Source: Butyrivibrio sp. (lineage in GTDB: Bacteria; Bacillota; Clostridia; Lachnospirales; Lachnospiraceae). Taken from it: a DNA stretch of 64,000 nt. Shown here piece after piece: positions 1 to 9,136 of this stretch (position 1 is its first letter; every line of letters starts with the position of its first letter). The notes beneath the pieces were generated by a model that ran no database searches, was not told the origin of the DNA, and saw only the letters and a list, made by a program, of their open reading frames with translations. The translations under genes were made by a program, and so were the position numbers. The stretch lies in assembly GCA_023664865.1 (NCBI GenBank), contig JAMPEU010000014.1, positions 23,334 to 87,333 on the forward strand, in the 5' to 3' direction.

Positions 1-864
1 ATTGATGGACTCCTGTTTATTATTTTCCTTATCCGTTTCCTTGTCATTTTCCGTATTCAAAAATCCCATTGTATACTGCTCGATATTAATATCCTCTATC
101 GACATTGCCGTGTCACTGTTGTAAATATTAACGTCAGCCTCATTAACGCAGCCAAAAATATTCCCCATATTGTCACCCGCTATGCCGCCTGTATAATGCG
201 CACCTTTTATCCTGCCGTCTGTCCTGCATTTTATCAGGATGCCGCTTGGCTCATTATAGCCCGTGATACCGCCTACATAATCATTTCCCTCTATTATTCC
301 GTCAAATGAGCTGTTAATTATAATCCCCCTGTTATCGCCCGCTATGCCGCCTACTACAACCTGTTTTCCCGCTGGGCGCACAGCGCCTTTTACATTCAGA
401 TTGGCAATTACCGCGCTCTTCTGCGTATAACAGAATAATCCTGTATATGATACGGAATCTCTGATTTCCAAGCCGCTTATGGTATGTCCTTGTCCGTCGA
501 AATAGCCGCCAAAAGTAGGAATTGAAGTAAAATCACCGTCTGTTAAATCCAAATCACATTCCAGATACACTTTCTTATCCTGCGACCATGTATCCAGCCG
601 GCAGTTTCTGGAAAATATCCTGAAATCATTCACGGATTTAATATGTATCTCTTTCCATTCACTCTCTCCCGAATCATAGGACTCCAAAGTTGCATTGGCA
701 TCTTCGATGGTAATAACGCTTTCTTTCGTTATATCTTCCTTCGATATTTCTTCTTCCGTCTCCTGCGCCATAACGTTTATAACCGGCATCATGATAAGCG
801 TAAGCGCCAGTAATAAAGATGCTGTCCTTTTCTTATATATATTCTTATATATATTCTTATACAT
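1..864 (-). CDS. Secreted GLUG-like repeat protein, C-terminus cut off by the window edge
   Basis: The frame is open from an ATG at 864 to base 1, giving 288 visible residues with no stop. The N-terminus has a short lysine-rich stretch made of a repeated YKNI unit, then a hydrophobic segment ending near VNVMAQE, which fits a signal peptide. Around residues 150-250 there are GLUG-like units such as YFDGQGHTISGLEI, VGGIAGDNRG, VGGITGYN and TGGIAGDNMG, as found in clostridial surface proteins. The start is preceded by AGAGGTGG, a good ribosome site that lies inside the end of the MMPL gene; the two frames overlap by 8 bases, so translation is probably coupled. An extracellular or surface role is inferred; the function is unknown. 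Confidence 0.75.
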   Translation of the reverse strand, partial: MYKNIYKNIYKKRTASLLLALTLIMMPVINVMAQETEEEISKEDITKESVITIEDANATLESYDSGESEWKEIHIKSVNDFRIFSRNCRLDTWSQDKKVYLECDLDLTDGDFTSIPTFGGYFDGQGHTISGLEIRDSVSYTGLFCYTQKSAVIANLNVKGAVRPAGKQVVVGGIAGDNRGIIINSSFDGIIEGNDYVGGITGYNEPSGILIKCRTDGRIKGAHYTGGIAGDNMGNIFGCVNEADVNIYNSDTAMSIEDINIEQYTMGFLNTENDKETDKENNKQESIN

Positions 865-866
865 AT
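831..866. repeat. Three tandem 12-bp units in the 5' end of the GLUG gene
   Basis: Units at 831-842, 843-854 and 855-866 read TCTTATATATAT, TCTTATATATAT and TCTTATACATAT. The array is in frame and encodes the repeated YKNI at the protein N-terminus. A change in copy number would keep the frame but alter the positively charged part of the signal peptide. Confidence 0.8.
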
Positions 867-3370
867 TCTTCCACCTCTTTATTCCCATTTTGTCGTAACC
901 GTTCAGCCATGCCATCAGCAAGCTTCTCATACTCTTCCTGCGTCAATTCCGTTACATCTCCCGCCTCTACATAAGCGCTGACACTACCCCTGATAATCGC
1001 ATTCATGCTGCCTGTCACCATACCGTCGATTTTACCGTGTACCAGACCGTCCACCTTGATAAGTCCCGTGACATTTTTGGTCCTAATCGGCATATTCATG
1101 ACAAACGCCGTCTTTTCTATAATAGCGTCTCCCACCAGAAGAATCTGCGGCAGTACAAACATCGTAATAAATATGGAAATCAGCGTACCGCGCCCTAAGC
1201 ATTTACCAATGCCAAAGATAGCGACATCGGAGGTCAGCTTGCCAATCAAAATACCCGCCACAGCCAACATAGTGCCGGAAGTAATAATCGTAGGGAACGA
1301 AAGATTCATGGTATTGATAATCGATTCCTTTCTTCCCATAGTTTTGCGCAAATCCGTGTAGCGGCTGGCGATAACGATAGCATAATCTATATTGGCGCCC
1401 ATCTGGATAGAGCTGACTATCAGATAACCTAAGAAGAAGAGGTTATCATGCTGCAGAGTAGGCACTGAGAAATTAATCCAGATGCTGCCCTGTATTACCG
1501 CAATCAGCAAAATCGGCATGCCTGCAGATTTAAAGGTGAACAAAAGCACCACCAATACCACCAGAATTGAAACGACGTTTACAACCATATTATCGCGCGA
1601 AAAAGTCTTCTGTAAATCATACTGGCTGACGGACTCGCCGCAGACAAGCACAGTGCCGTCATAATATTTTCCTGCTATCTCATGTATTTTATCTAAGAAA
1701 GCAAACGTTTCTTCACTCTCTTCAGGCAGCGTCAGATATACAAGCATACGGCTGTAATTCTCTCCCTGAAGCTGGTTTTTGGCAAAATTCATCTGCTTAT
1801 AAGCATCGTCAAGAGTTTCCTGCAAATCTGCCTCTAAAGTCACATAGCCTTCTTCCACTTCATCATATACAAACATAAACATGTCGATTAAAGCCACCTG
1901 ATAATCCGCCAGTCCATTGACTACCTTAGCATAATCCTCGTCATTGACCGCATATGCGGTATAGATTAATTCTGCCACTTCGTAGTCCAAGTCAATCAGC
2001 TCGGAAAACTGTCTGGGCGTAAGCTTATCGGTAAGATTATAGCCGTCCATCGCCTCAATATTGGCAAGCCCCATCGTATAATCCACTTCCGGGCAGGCGT
2101 CTAAATCGCGCAGCAGCGCTTTTTCATTGTCATAACTGCCTGACGGCACAATCAGCGCCACCATGTTCTCGCTGCCAAAATTCATCTCCTGCATTTCCTC
2201 CGCCTTCTGCACACTGTTCTGCAGCGGCGGCGTAACCGTGCTGTAACCGAAGACATACGGACAGTTCTTGGAAATCATATAGCCTGCGACAATCGCAATC
2301 AAAAAAAGCGGCGCCACAATATGCCTTGATACATATGCAAATTTTCCCACGATGGGGATATCCGGAATGAAATTCTTATGCTTAGTAGTATCCATTAGTT
2401 TTGAAAACAGCATAATAACGCCCGGCATCAGTAAAAATACCGCGAACAGGCTTAAGATAATCGCCTTAATAAGCACGACTCCCAAATCCGGTCCCATCTT
2501 ATACTGCATAAAAGTCATGGCAATCAGACCGCCTATAGTGGTAAGAGAACTTCCGGCTATCTCCGGAATCGCCTTGCTAAGCGCAATAATCGTCGCTTCC
2601 CGCGCCTCATACTTGGCGTGTTCTTCTTTATATCTGTTTAAAAGAATAACCGCATAGTCCACCGATAAGGCAAGCTGCAATACGATTGTTACCGAATTGG
2701 ATACAAAGGAAATAGTCCCTAACAAGAAGTTCGTACCCATCTGAATAACCGCGGCGGATAAAAAGGTGATAAGCAGCACAGGAATCTCCGCATACGCCTG
2801 AGTTGTCAAAAGCAGCACAGACACTACAATGACCGCTACCAGTACGGAAATCGTATTCATTTCCTGTCCAATCAGCTCAGCCTGCGTATTGCCAAGCCCC
2901 GTCGTCAGATAATAATCCGAATCCGCCAACAGCTCCTTAACCTTAGCTAACGCCTCAAGGCACGCATCATCATTCTCATCATAATCGAAAGTAATATTAT
3001 AATAGGCAGAACCGTTTGTATAATGCTCTGTAGAGTCATCAAAATCCACAGAAAAAACGCCGCCTATGTTTTCTATTCGTTCACAGACTTCCTGCGCCTG
3101 CTCGTATGACACGTTGGCAAGCAGCACATTACATGTTCCATAGGTAATAAACTCCTCTTCCATAAGGTCGAGCCCCTGCCTTGTTTCCGTCGTCCCCGGC
3201 AGATAATACGACATGGAATTCTCCACCCCTACCCAATTCCTTGATATTGCGGAAAAAATAATCAGAATGCCGAAAATCAGAAAAAAGAGATTTCTCTTAT
3301 CTACGATAAATCCGCATATCTTCAGCATTACCTGATTCGCATTTTTCTCCGCACCGCCCTTATTCTCCAT
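857..3370 (-). CDS. MMPL/RND-family membrane exporter
   Basis: The 837-residue protein has the layout of MMPL/RND transporters: a first membrane helix at about 28-46, a large outer domain, a helical block at about 170-370, a second outer domain at about 390-600 and a second helical block at about 610-760. The two membrane blocks resemble each other, for example SVDYAVILLNRYKEEHAK and NIDYAIVIASRYTDLRK. The family moves lipids or hydrophobic compounds using the proton gradient; the substrate here is unknown. The C-terminal tail is soluble. A ribosome site AAAGGAGG lies 12 bases before the ATG. The gene diverges from a TetR-type regulator, which probably controls it, and overlaps the downstream GLUG-like gene. 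Confidence 0.88.
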   Translation of the reverse strand: MENKGGAEKNANQVMLKICGFIVDKRNLFFLIFGILIIFSAISRNWVGVENSMSYYLPGTTETRQGLDLMEEEFITYGTCNVLLANVSYEQAQEVCERIENIGGVFSVDFDDSTEHYTNGSAYYNITFDYDENDDACLEALAKVKELLADSDYYLTTGLGNTQAELIGQEMNTISVLVAVIVVSVLLLTTQAYAEIPVLLITFLSAAVIQMGTNFLLGTISFVSNSVTIVLQLALSVDYAVILLNRYKEEHAKYEAREATIIALSKAIPEIAGSSLTTIGGLIAMTFMQYKMGPDLGVVLIKAIILSLFAVFLLMPGVIMLFSKLMDTTKHKNFIPDIPIVGKFAYVSRHIVAPLFLIAIVAGYMISKNCPYVFGYSTVTPPLQNSVQKAEEMQEMNFGSENMVALIVPSGSYDNEKALLRDLDACPEVDYTMGLANIEAMDGYNLTDKLTPRQFSELIDLDYEVAELIYTAYAVNDEDYAKVVNGLADYQVALIDMFMFVYDEVEEGYVTLEADLQETLDDAYKQMNFAKNQLQGENYSRMLVYLTLPEESEETFAFLDKIHEIAGKYYDGTVLVCGESVSQYDLQKTFSRDNMVVNVVSILVVLVVLLFTFKSAGMPILLIAVIQGSIWINFSVPTLQHDNLFFLGYLIVSSIQMGANIDYAIVIASRYTDLRKTMGRKESIINTMNLSFPTIITSGTMLAVAGILIGKLTSDVAIFGIGKCLGRGTLISIFITMFVLPQILLVGDAIIEKTAFVMNMPIRTKNVTGLIKVDGLVHGKIDGMVTGSMNAIIRGSVSAYVEAGDVTELTQEEYEKLADGMAERLRQNGNKEVEEYV

Positions 3371-3433
3371 GCTAAATGTGCCTCCTTTAATGCTTTTTTC
3401 TTAATTTCCATAGACCAATATATACGAAACAAA

Positions 3434-3557
3434 TCCGGCAAAAACAACGGTCAATTTGCCACAAATGTGTAAATTTTGGACATTTTTAGCATATTTGATG
3501 GAAAATGCAGATATATTGGGGCGTATCTATTGCAATTTTGCCGGACACATGTATAAT
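3434..3557. promoter_or_regulatory. Divergent promoter region with a repeated candidate TetR-site element
   Basis: On the plus strand, TTGCAA (3530-3535) and TATAAT (3552-3557) are 16 bases apart and point toward the TetR-type gene. TTTTGCCGGA at 3536-3545 sits between these boxes. The same ten bases occur inverted at 3434-3443, between a weak -35 and a TATATT -10 pointing toward the MMPL gene. Each promoter therefore carries one copy in its spacer, in the same orientation relative to that promoter. Binding by the TetR protein is inference. Confidence 0.5.
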
Positions 3558-3569
3558 AATTATTGCAGC

Positions 3570-3586
3570 AGTTCAGCCATGCAGAA
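3570..3586 (+). repeat. Solo copy of the end sequence of the 48.8-kb palindromic element
   Basis: The 17 bases AGTTCAGCCATGCAGAA also occur at 48780-48796, where their first 13 bases form one arm of an inverted repeat. Here no inverted partner is present. The copy lies between the TetR-gene promoter and its start codon. Confidence 0.6.
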
Positions 3587-3636
3587 TGATTGTACAATTA
3601 GAAAGCCTACATAAAAAAAGGGGGACATGCTCTCAT

Positions 3637-4227
3637 ATGAAGCATGAAGTCACATCACTTAATACCAAAAAAATGCTTGCCGCCTCTTTAAAGAGGCTGC
3701 TTAGAAGCAAATCTCTATCCAAAGTGACAGTAAGCGAGATTGTCACGGACTGCAAAGTGAACCGTAAGACCTTTTATTATCATTTTGAAAATATTTACGT
3801 TCTCCTGCGCTGGATGCTTAAACAAGAAGCGATTGAAGTCGTTAAGCAGATGGATTTGGTCACGAATTATGAGGAAGCCATTTACTTTGTAATAGACTAT
3901 ATTGACGAAAATGAAGTGATTCTTAAAAACATTTATCATTCTATGGGAAAAGATGAACTGTCACAGTTTTTCCACCATGACCTTATCGAAGTGTCCGCGT
4001 CAATTATTGAAAAGGCGGCGCAGAAAAATGGGATAAACGCCCCGCAGGACTTTAAAGACCTCTTAAGCAGGTTTTATACCGGGGCAATCGCAAGCCTTAT
4101 CCTTGAATGGATTGATAACGGATCTATCTCTGACCGTGAGAAAAGTATGCAGTATATCTCACTGATATTCCACAACTCTATAACTAATATTCTTAAAGCT
4201 GCGGAGTCGGAGAATGCAGCTAATTAA
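3637..4227 (+). CDS. TetR-family transcriptional regulator
   Basis: From the ATG at 3637 the protein has 196 residues. The N-terminal helix-turn-helix shows the TetR signature: KVTVSEIVTDCKVNRKTFYY followed by HFENIYVLLRWML. The C-terminal all-helical part is of the kind that binds a ligand or forms the dimer. The frame could start further upstream at 3505, but that extension would cover the promoter, and GGGGG at 3620-3624 supports 3637. It is the only plus-strand gene here and diverges from the MMPL exporter, a classic arrangement for a repressor of its neighbour. It converges with rsgA with only 12 bases between the stop codons and no visible terminator. Confidence 0.85.
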   Translation: MKHEVTSLNTKKMLAASLKRLLRSKSLSKVTVSEIVTDCKVNRKTFYYHFENIYVLLRWMLKQEAIEVVKQMDLVTNYEEAIYFVIDYIDENEVILKNIYHSMGKDELSQFFHHDLIEVSASIIEKAAQKNGINAPQDFKDLLSRFYTGAIASLILEWIDNGSISDREKSMQYISLIFHNSITNILKAAESENAAN

Positions 4228-4239
4228 ACAGCATGAGTT

Positions 4240-5136
4240 TTAACGCCTTCTTCTCAACTCCTTAACTTCTTCATATATCTGTATGTAATTTTCATAGCGC
4301 ACCCTGCTGATATCGCCGCGTTCTACCGCATCCTTAACACTGCACTCAGGCTCTTTTATATGCGCGCAGCTTGTGAAACGGCAGTAAGGCTCATATCGGC
4401 TGAATTCAGGATAATACGTGCGTATTTTTCTTTCTTCAATGCAAGAGATGTCAAGTGAAGTAAATCCCGGCGTATCCATAATGTAAGCTTCGTTCCCCAG
4501 CGCTATGATTTCTGAATGCCTTGTGGTATGGCGGCCTCTTTCAATCTTTTTACTAATGCTGCCGGTTTCCATCGCCGCCTCCGGATTAAGGCAGTTGATA
4601 AGCGTAGATTTTCCAACGCCGCTCGGACCGGCAAGAGTCGTCGTTTTTCCTGCAAGAACCAACTTTAGATCTTCTACGCTTTCCGGTTCAAGCGCGCTTA
4701 TAAAAAATACCCTGTATCCACAATTTCCATACGCCGATAGCAAAGTATTTTTCTCTTCTTCCGTCGCTATATCCTGCTTATTGAAACATATAACACAGGC
4801 AAGATTTTGATTCCTCATATGAATCAGAAGTCGGTCAATCAGATTTAAATTAGGGGTTGGTTTAGTCATGGCAAAAACAATCAACGCCTGGTCTATATTA
4901 GCTACTGCTGGACGTACCAGTTCATTCCTGCGTGGCAGGATTTCTGTGATATTCCCTTCCTTATCATTCTCATCAAGCGCTTCAATACAGACATCATCGC
5001 CTACTAGCGGCTTTACATGAATCTTTCTGAAAATTCCTTTCGCCTTGCATGAATAGATGCCTTTTCCTTCCACATGCACATAATAAAATCCCGCAATTCC
5101 CTTAATAATCTTTCCTACCATCAGCCCTCTTCTCAT
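4240..5136 (-). CDS. rsgA: Ribosome small subunit-dependent GTPase A (RsgA)
   Basis: RsgA is a circularly permuted GTPase that checks late maturation of the 30S subunit. The protein shows an N-terminal OB fold (about 8-70), the G4 motif NKQD (119-122), then G1 GPSGVGKST (170-178) and G3 DTPG (221-224), which is the permuted order typical of the family. The C-terminal zinc knuckle has C252, C257, H259 and C265. The listed ATG overlaps the pknB stop as ATGA; an ATG five codons later (5121) gives the more usual N-terminus MVGKIIKG and is a fair alternative. It is the last gene of the translation/kinase operon. Confidence 0.93.
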   Translation of the reverse strand: MRRGLMVGKIIKGIAGFYYVHVEGKGIYSCKAKGIFRKIHVKPLVGDDVCIEALDENDKEGNITEILPRRNELVRPAVANIDQALIVFAMTKPTPNLNLIDRLLIHMRNQNLACVICFNKQDIATEEEKNTLLSAYGNCGYRVFFISALEPESVEDLKLVLAGKTTTLAGPSGVGKSTLINCLNPEAAMETGSISKKIERGRHTTRHSEIIALGNEAYIMDTPGFTSLDISCIEERKIRTYYPEFSRYEPYCRFTSCAHIKEPECSVKDAVERGDISRVRYENYIQIYEEVKELRRRR

Positions 5137-7271
5137 TCCTCTGTAAAATTAACCACTCTCGTAACTATCTTATCCTCAGAAGTCCCTTCAATCATCATCG
5201 TCTCTCCGGTCTCCGGATTAGTCGTCGTAGTAGGCGGCGTCGTTACGGTAAACGTAAACTGGACTACTCCCGTAGCGCACTTGATGCCGGAATAATTAGT
5301 CGTTATCGGAAACGAAGACGTCTGCGTGCTTAACAGCTGTGTACCGTCTGTAGCTAACAAAACCACGGAAACCGACATGCCCGGCTGATAATCAGGATCC
5401 TCTGTCGGTGCCGATATTCCTTCCGTATATTTATAGGTCACTTCCGTAGGACCTATGCTTACTTTTAAATCAATGGCTGTGCCTTTATCTACATATGAAT
5501 CAGGCGAATAGCTCTGGTAACATACCTTATCCGTAAGCGAGACGTCCTCGTTTATGGTCTGTGTTACAGTGCCAAGTTCCAGCCCATTTTCATGCAGCGT
5601 CACCATAGCGTCCATCTCCGTATATCCAATCAGGTTAGGAACTTTTACTTTCGCGTCCTCTTCTCCCAGACTCACCCATATGGTTATTGCCGCTCCTGCC
5701 GGAGCCGTCGTATCAGCTTCCGGCGACTGTGAGATTATATATCCTTTTTCAACTTCTGTACTGTAATTCTCGGAAAGGCTTACGCTAAATCCCGCCTTTT
5801 CAAGAATGGAAGTCGCTTCCGACTGCGATTTGCCGGCAACTCCCGGCACGGGAACCCCATCGCTCCCCTGCGCTACCGTTAGAATTACATTTGTGTTCTT
5901 TTCCACCATCTCGCCCGCATTTTTGCTCGCCCTTATGACAATGCCTTCTTCGTAAGCGTCGGATACCTCGTACTGTATTTCGGGAGTCAGCCCCGCTTCC
6001 AGCAGCTCACGCTTTACATCGTCCAACGGTTTCCCTGCCACAGGCGGCATTTCCACTGTTTCAATCTGCTCTTCCTGCTCCTGTTCTTCTTCCAAAGAAG
6101 CTCCAAAATTGAACATGCCAAAAGTTCTTCCTACCATGAAAATAATGATTCCGCCGATTAAGAGCGCCGCCACTACTGCAAGAAAAGTAGTGAGTTTCTC
6201 CATTTTCGGATCGTAATCGTCATTTTCTTCGTAGTATTCTTCTTCGTCCTCGTCATCTTCCTCGTCTTCATCTTCATACTCTTCATAACGCTCGCGTTCA
6301 TGATAATACTCTGAATTCTTTCTAAGGCGCATGGTATCGTCCATAGAGTCTCTTCTGTCAGTCTGTCTTTTTATCTGCGCCATATCTCTATCGGTAATCG
6401 TTCTGGTAGATGACTCCTCATCGGGATCAACCACCTTGACAAAATCCTCATCGGGATTTAAAAGCGACTGTTTTAAATCCACAACCAGCTCATCCATGGA
6501 CTGATATCTTCTGTCCGGACTCTTCTGGCAGCATTTGTATACAATCTGCTCGACGCTGACCGGAATTTCCGGCACAAACTCTCTCGGTGACGGAAGTTCC
6601 TCCTGAATATGTTTAATCGCAATCGCAACTGTGGTCTCACCGTTAAAAGGCAGACGTCCGGTAAGCATCTCAAACATCGTGACGCCGAGCGAATAAATGT
6701 CGCTCTTTTCATCACTGTATCCGCCCCTTGCCTGTTCAGGCGAAGTATAATGCACGGAACCCATGACATTAGAAGTAATGGTATTGCTGGTCGCCGCCTT
6801 AGCAATGCCAAAATCTGTCACTTTAACTTTGCCTTCTTTGGATATAATAATATTCTGAGGCTTGATATCCCTGTGGATTATATGGTTGCTGTGCGCAGCG
6901 GCTATTCCCATGGAAACCTGAATCGCTATGCTTATAGCCTCTTTTACGGAAAGCCTTGCCTTTTTCTCGATATATTTTTTTAAGGTAATGCCCTCTACTA
7001 ACTCCATGACAATATAATGTATGCCGCCTTCCTCGCCGACATCATATACATTGACAATATTAGGGTGCATCAGACCTGCTGCCGCCTGCGCCTCTACCTG
7101 AAATTTGGAAACAAAATTCGCGTTTTCGCTAAACTCCTGTTTAAGTACCTTGACCGCCACAAACCTATTCAGCTTGTGGTCTTTTGCCTTATATACATCC
7201 GACATGCCGCCGGTACCGATTTTTTCCAAAATCTCATATCTATCTCCAATTAACATTCCAATCTTAATCAT
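5133..7271 (-). CDS. pknB: PASTA-domain Ser/Thr protein kinase (PknB/PrkC type)
   Basis: This is the membrane kinase that senses muropeptides and tunes cell-wall growth and dormancy exit in Bacillota. The kinase domain (about 11-270) has the glycine loop GTGGMSDVY, K41, HRD at 133-135 and DFG at 153-155. A very acidic juxtamembrane linker rich in Glu and Asp precedes a single membrane helix near residue 390, and three PASTA repeats follow outside the cell. The start at 7271 has GAGGTGG five bases upstream and overlaps the prpC stop by 8 bases; an upstream in-frame extension to 7331 lies inside prpC and is unlikely. The paired phosphatase PrpC is immediately upstream, rsgA downstream. Confidence 0.93.
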   Translation of the reverse strand: MIKIGMLIGDRYEILEKIGTGGMSDVYKAKDHKLNRFVAVKVLKQEFSENANFVSKFQVEAQAAAGLMHPNIVNVYDVGEEGGIHYIVMELVEGITLKKYIEKKARLSVKEAISIAIQVSMGIAAAHSNHIIHRDIKPQNIIISKEGKVKVTDFGIAKAATSNTITSNVMGSVHYTSPEQARGGYSDEKSDIYSLGVTMFEMLTGRLPFNGETTVAIAIKHIQEELPSPREFVPEIPVSVEQIVYKCCQKSPDRRYQSMDELVVDLKQSLLNPDEDFVKVVDPDEESSTRTITDRDMAQIKRQTDRRDSMDDTMRLRKNSEYYHERERYEEYEDEDEEDDEDEEEYYEENDDYDPKMEKLTTFLAVVAALLIGGIIIFMVGRTFGMFNFGASLEEEQEQEEQIETVEMPPVAGKPLDDVKRELLEAGLTPEIQYEVSDAYEEGIVIRASKNAGEMVEKNTNVILTVAQGSDGVPVPGVAGKSQSEATSILEKAGFSVSLSENYSTEVEKGYIISQSPEADTTAPAGAAITIWVSLGEEDAKVKVPNLIGYTEMDAMVTLHENGLELGTVTQTINEDVSLTDKVCYQSYSPDSYVDKGTAIDLKVSIGPTEVTYKYTEGISAPTEDPDYQPGMSVSVVLLATDGTQLLSTQTSSFPITTNYSGIKCATGVVQFTFTVTTPPTTTTNPETGETMMIEGTSEDKIVTRVVNFTEE

Positions 7272-8010
7272 GTTCCACCTCATCTGCTGCTCTTTCAATA
7301 ATAATGAGTGAAATATTATCTTTACCACCATTATTATTGGCAGTGCGAACCAATTCCTCTGCCATATCCTTTAGGCTCTCTCCACTCTTTAAAATTTTCA
7401 ATATATCTTCATCTTCTATCATATTCGTTAAGCCGTCAGAGCAAAGCAGTATCATATCGCCGACACGTACTTCCAGCGTAAATATATCCGCTTCCACAGT
7501 ATCCTGTGCGCCGATTGCCCTGGTAATTATGTTTTTATCAGGATGGTTCCTTGCCGCTTCCCTGCTAATGCTGCCCATCCTCACCATTTCTTCTACTAAA
7601 GAATGGTCTATGGTAATCTGCTCTATCTTATCATTAATAAGATAAAGCCTGCTGTCTCCCACATTGGCAACTTCAAGTTCGTTTCCGATACACGTTGCCA
7701 TTACCACAGTTGTCCCCATTCCCGACAGTTTATCGTCCTGTAAGGACTTTAGTATGGTATAAGTATTCGCCTTGGAAATCGCCTTATTTAAGATAGCGAC
7801 AGGCTCCTTTTCGTCTGTGGCTTTAATCTCCTCTATGATTGTCTCCACAGCATATCTGGATGCAAAGTCGCCCGCTTTATGCCCGCCCATACCGTCAGCT
7901 ACGATAAATAAGTTAGGCAGACTGCCTACAGGCTCTTCCGAAGAAAAAACAAAATCCTGATTCAGTTGTCTTCTTAATCCTATATCCGTGATTGCATAGG
8001 TTTTTAGCAT
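7264..8010 (-). CDS. prpC: PP2C-type Ser/Thr phosphatase, partner of PknB
   Basis: The 248-residue protein is a PPM-family phosphatase that removes phosphate from PknB and its targets. The metal-binding motifs are all visible: NQDFVF near 18, ADGMGGHKAGDFAS near 39, SDGLTNM near 192 and GGKDNIS near 229. The length equals that of single-domain Stp/PrpC proteins. It overlaps pknB by 8 bases and sits 10 bases after rlmN, so it is part of the same transcript. Confidence 0.93.
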   Translation of the reverse strand: MLKTYAITDIGLRRQLNQDFVFSSEEPVGSLPNLFIVADGMGGHKAGDFASRYAVETIIEEIKATDEKEPVAILNKAISKANTYTILKSLQDDKLSGMGTTVVMATCIGNELEVANVGDSRLYLINDKIEQITIDHSLVEEMVRMGSISREAARNHPDKNIITRAIGAQDTVEADIFTLEVRVGDMILLCSDGLTNMIEDEDILKILKSGESLKDMAEELVRTANNNGGKDNISLIIIERAADEVEHD

Positions 8011-8020
8011 TATTATCCCC

Positions 8021-9073
8021 CTATGACTGCTTAGTTAAAATTTTTCGCCTAAGCTGTCCGCAGGCGCCGTCGATGTCCCTGCCCAGTTCTCTTCTTATAG
8101 TAACATTTATTCCATTTTTTTCAAGATTATTTTTAAAAGCTTGTGCCGCCGCTTTGTCAGAACCCGCGTAGCTGCGCTCTTTAACCGGATTTACCGGAAT
8201 CAGATTAATATGACAGTTCTGCCCTTTTATAAGCTTGATGAGCGCCTCAATATCTTCCGCCGTATCATTGACGCCTCTTATCAGACTATATTCAAATGTA
8301 ATGCGCCTGCCTGTCATTTCAAAATAGTATGTGCAGCTTTCCATTAATTCTTCCACAGAATATTTATTTGCAATCGGCATAAGTCTTTGTCTTTTTTCAT
8401 CTGTGGCAGCATGAAGCGACAGCGCCAGCGTAATATTCAGCCTCTCCTTAGCCAGCTGCCTCATCATTGGTACAATGCCGCATGTCGATACCGTGACATT
8501 CCGCTGACTGATATGCAGTCCGTTCTCGTCTGTCAAAATCTTAATAAACTTAAGAAGATTATCATAATTATCTAACGGTTCTCCTGTCCCCATCACTACT
8601 ACATTGGATACTCTTTCGCCTATAAAAAGCGTGATAGAATAAATTTGTCCAAGCATTTCCGAGGGAAGCAGATTACGTTCTATGCCGCCTATGGCGGACG
8701 CGCAGAAAGCGCATCCCATCCTGCACCCGACCTGTGAGGAAATACAGACCGAATTGCCGTATTTATAGCGCATAAGCACGCTCTCCACCAGATTACCGTC
8801 CGGAAGTCCAAAAAGGAACTTCTTGGTTCCATCTTTTTGCGACTCCTGAACCTGTATAGTTTTCAACGTCGTCAAAGTAAAATTTTCCCTGCACTTATCC
8901 CTCAGGCTCTTAGGGATATTAGTCATTTCTTCATAATCCCCCGCAAGCTTTATATGCAGCCACTCATAGAGCTGTTTCGCCCTATATGGCTTCTCATTCA
9001 GTTTCTCCATCTCAGCTTTAAGTTCGTCAAGCGTCAGGGAGTTTATGTCTTTTTTTCCTTCTGTTTCGCTCAT
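8021..9073 (-). CDS. rlmN: 23S rRNA (adenine2503-C2)-methyltransferase RlmN
   Basis: RlmN is a radical-SAM enzyme that methylates A2503 of 23S rRNA and A37 of some tRNAs. From the ATG at 9073 the protein has 350 residues, normal for the family. The cluster-binding motif is CRMGCAFC (C117, C121, C124). GTGEPLDNYDN and the C-terminal DIDGACGQLR with the catalytic Cys fit RlmN and not Cfr. The frame opens 12 codons further upstream with a TTG, but AAAGG before the ATG favours 9073. It lies between rsmB and prpC in the usual order. Confidence 0.94.
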   Translation of the reverse strand: MSETEGKKDINSLTLDELKAEMEKLNEKPYRAKQLYEWLHIKLAGDYEEMTNIPKSLRDKCRENFTLTTLKTIQVQESQKDGTKKFLFGLPDGNLVESVLMRYKYGNSVCISSQVGCRMGCAFCASAIGGIERNLLPSEMLGQIYSITLFIGERVSNVVVMGTGEPLDNYDNLLKFIKILTDENGLHISQRNVTVSTCGIVPMMRQLAKERLNITLALSLHAATDEKRQRLMPIANKYSVEELMESCTYYFEMTGRRITFEYSLIRGVNDTAEDIEALIKLIKGQNCHINLIPVNPVKERSYAGSDKAAAQAFKNNLEKNGINVTIRRELGRDIDGACGQLRRKILTKQS

Positions 9074-9136
9074 ATTACGCACATACCTTTTCTTCCAATT
9101 TCTCCACAATCATTGCAATTCCCAATCTGCATCTTT

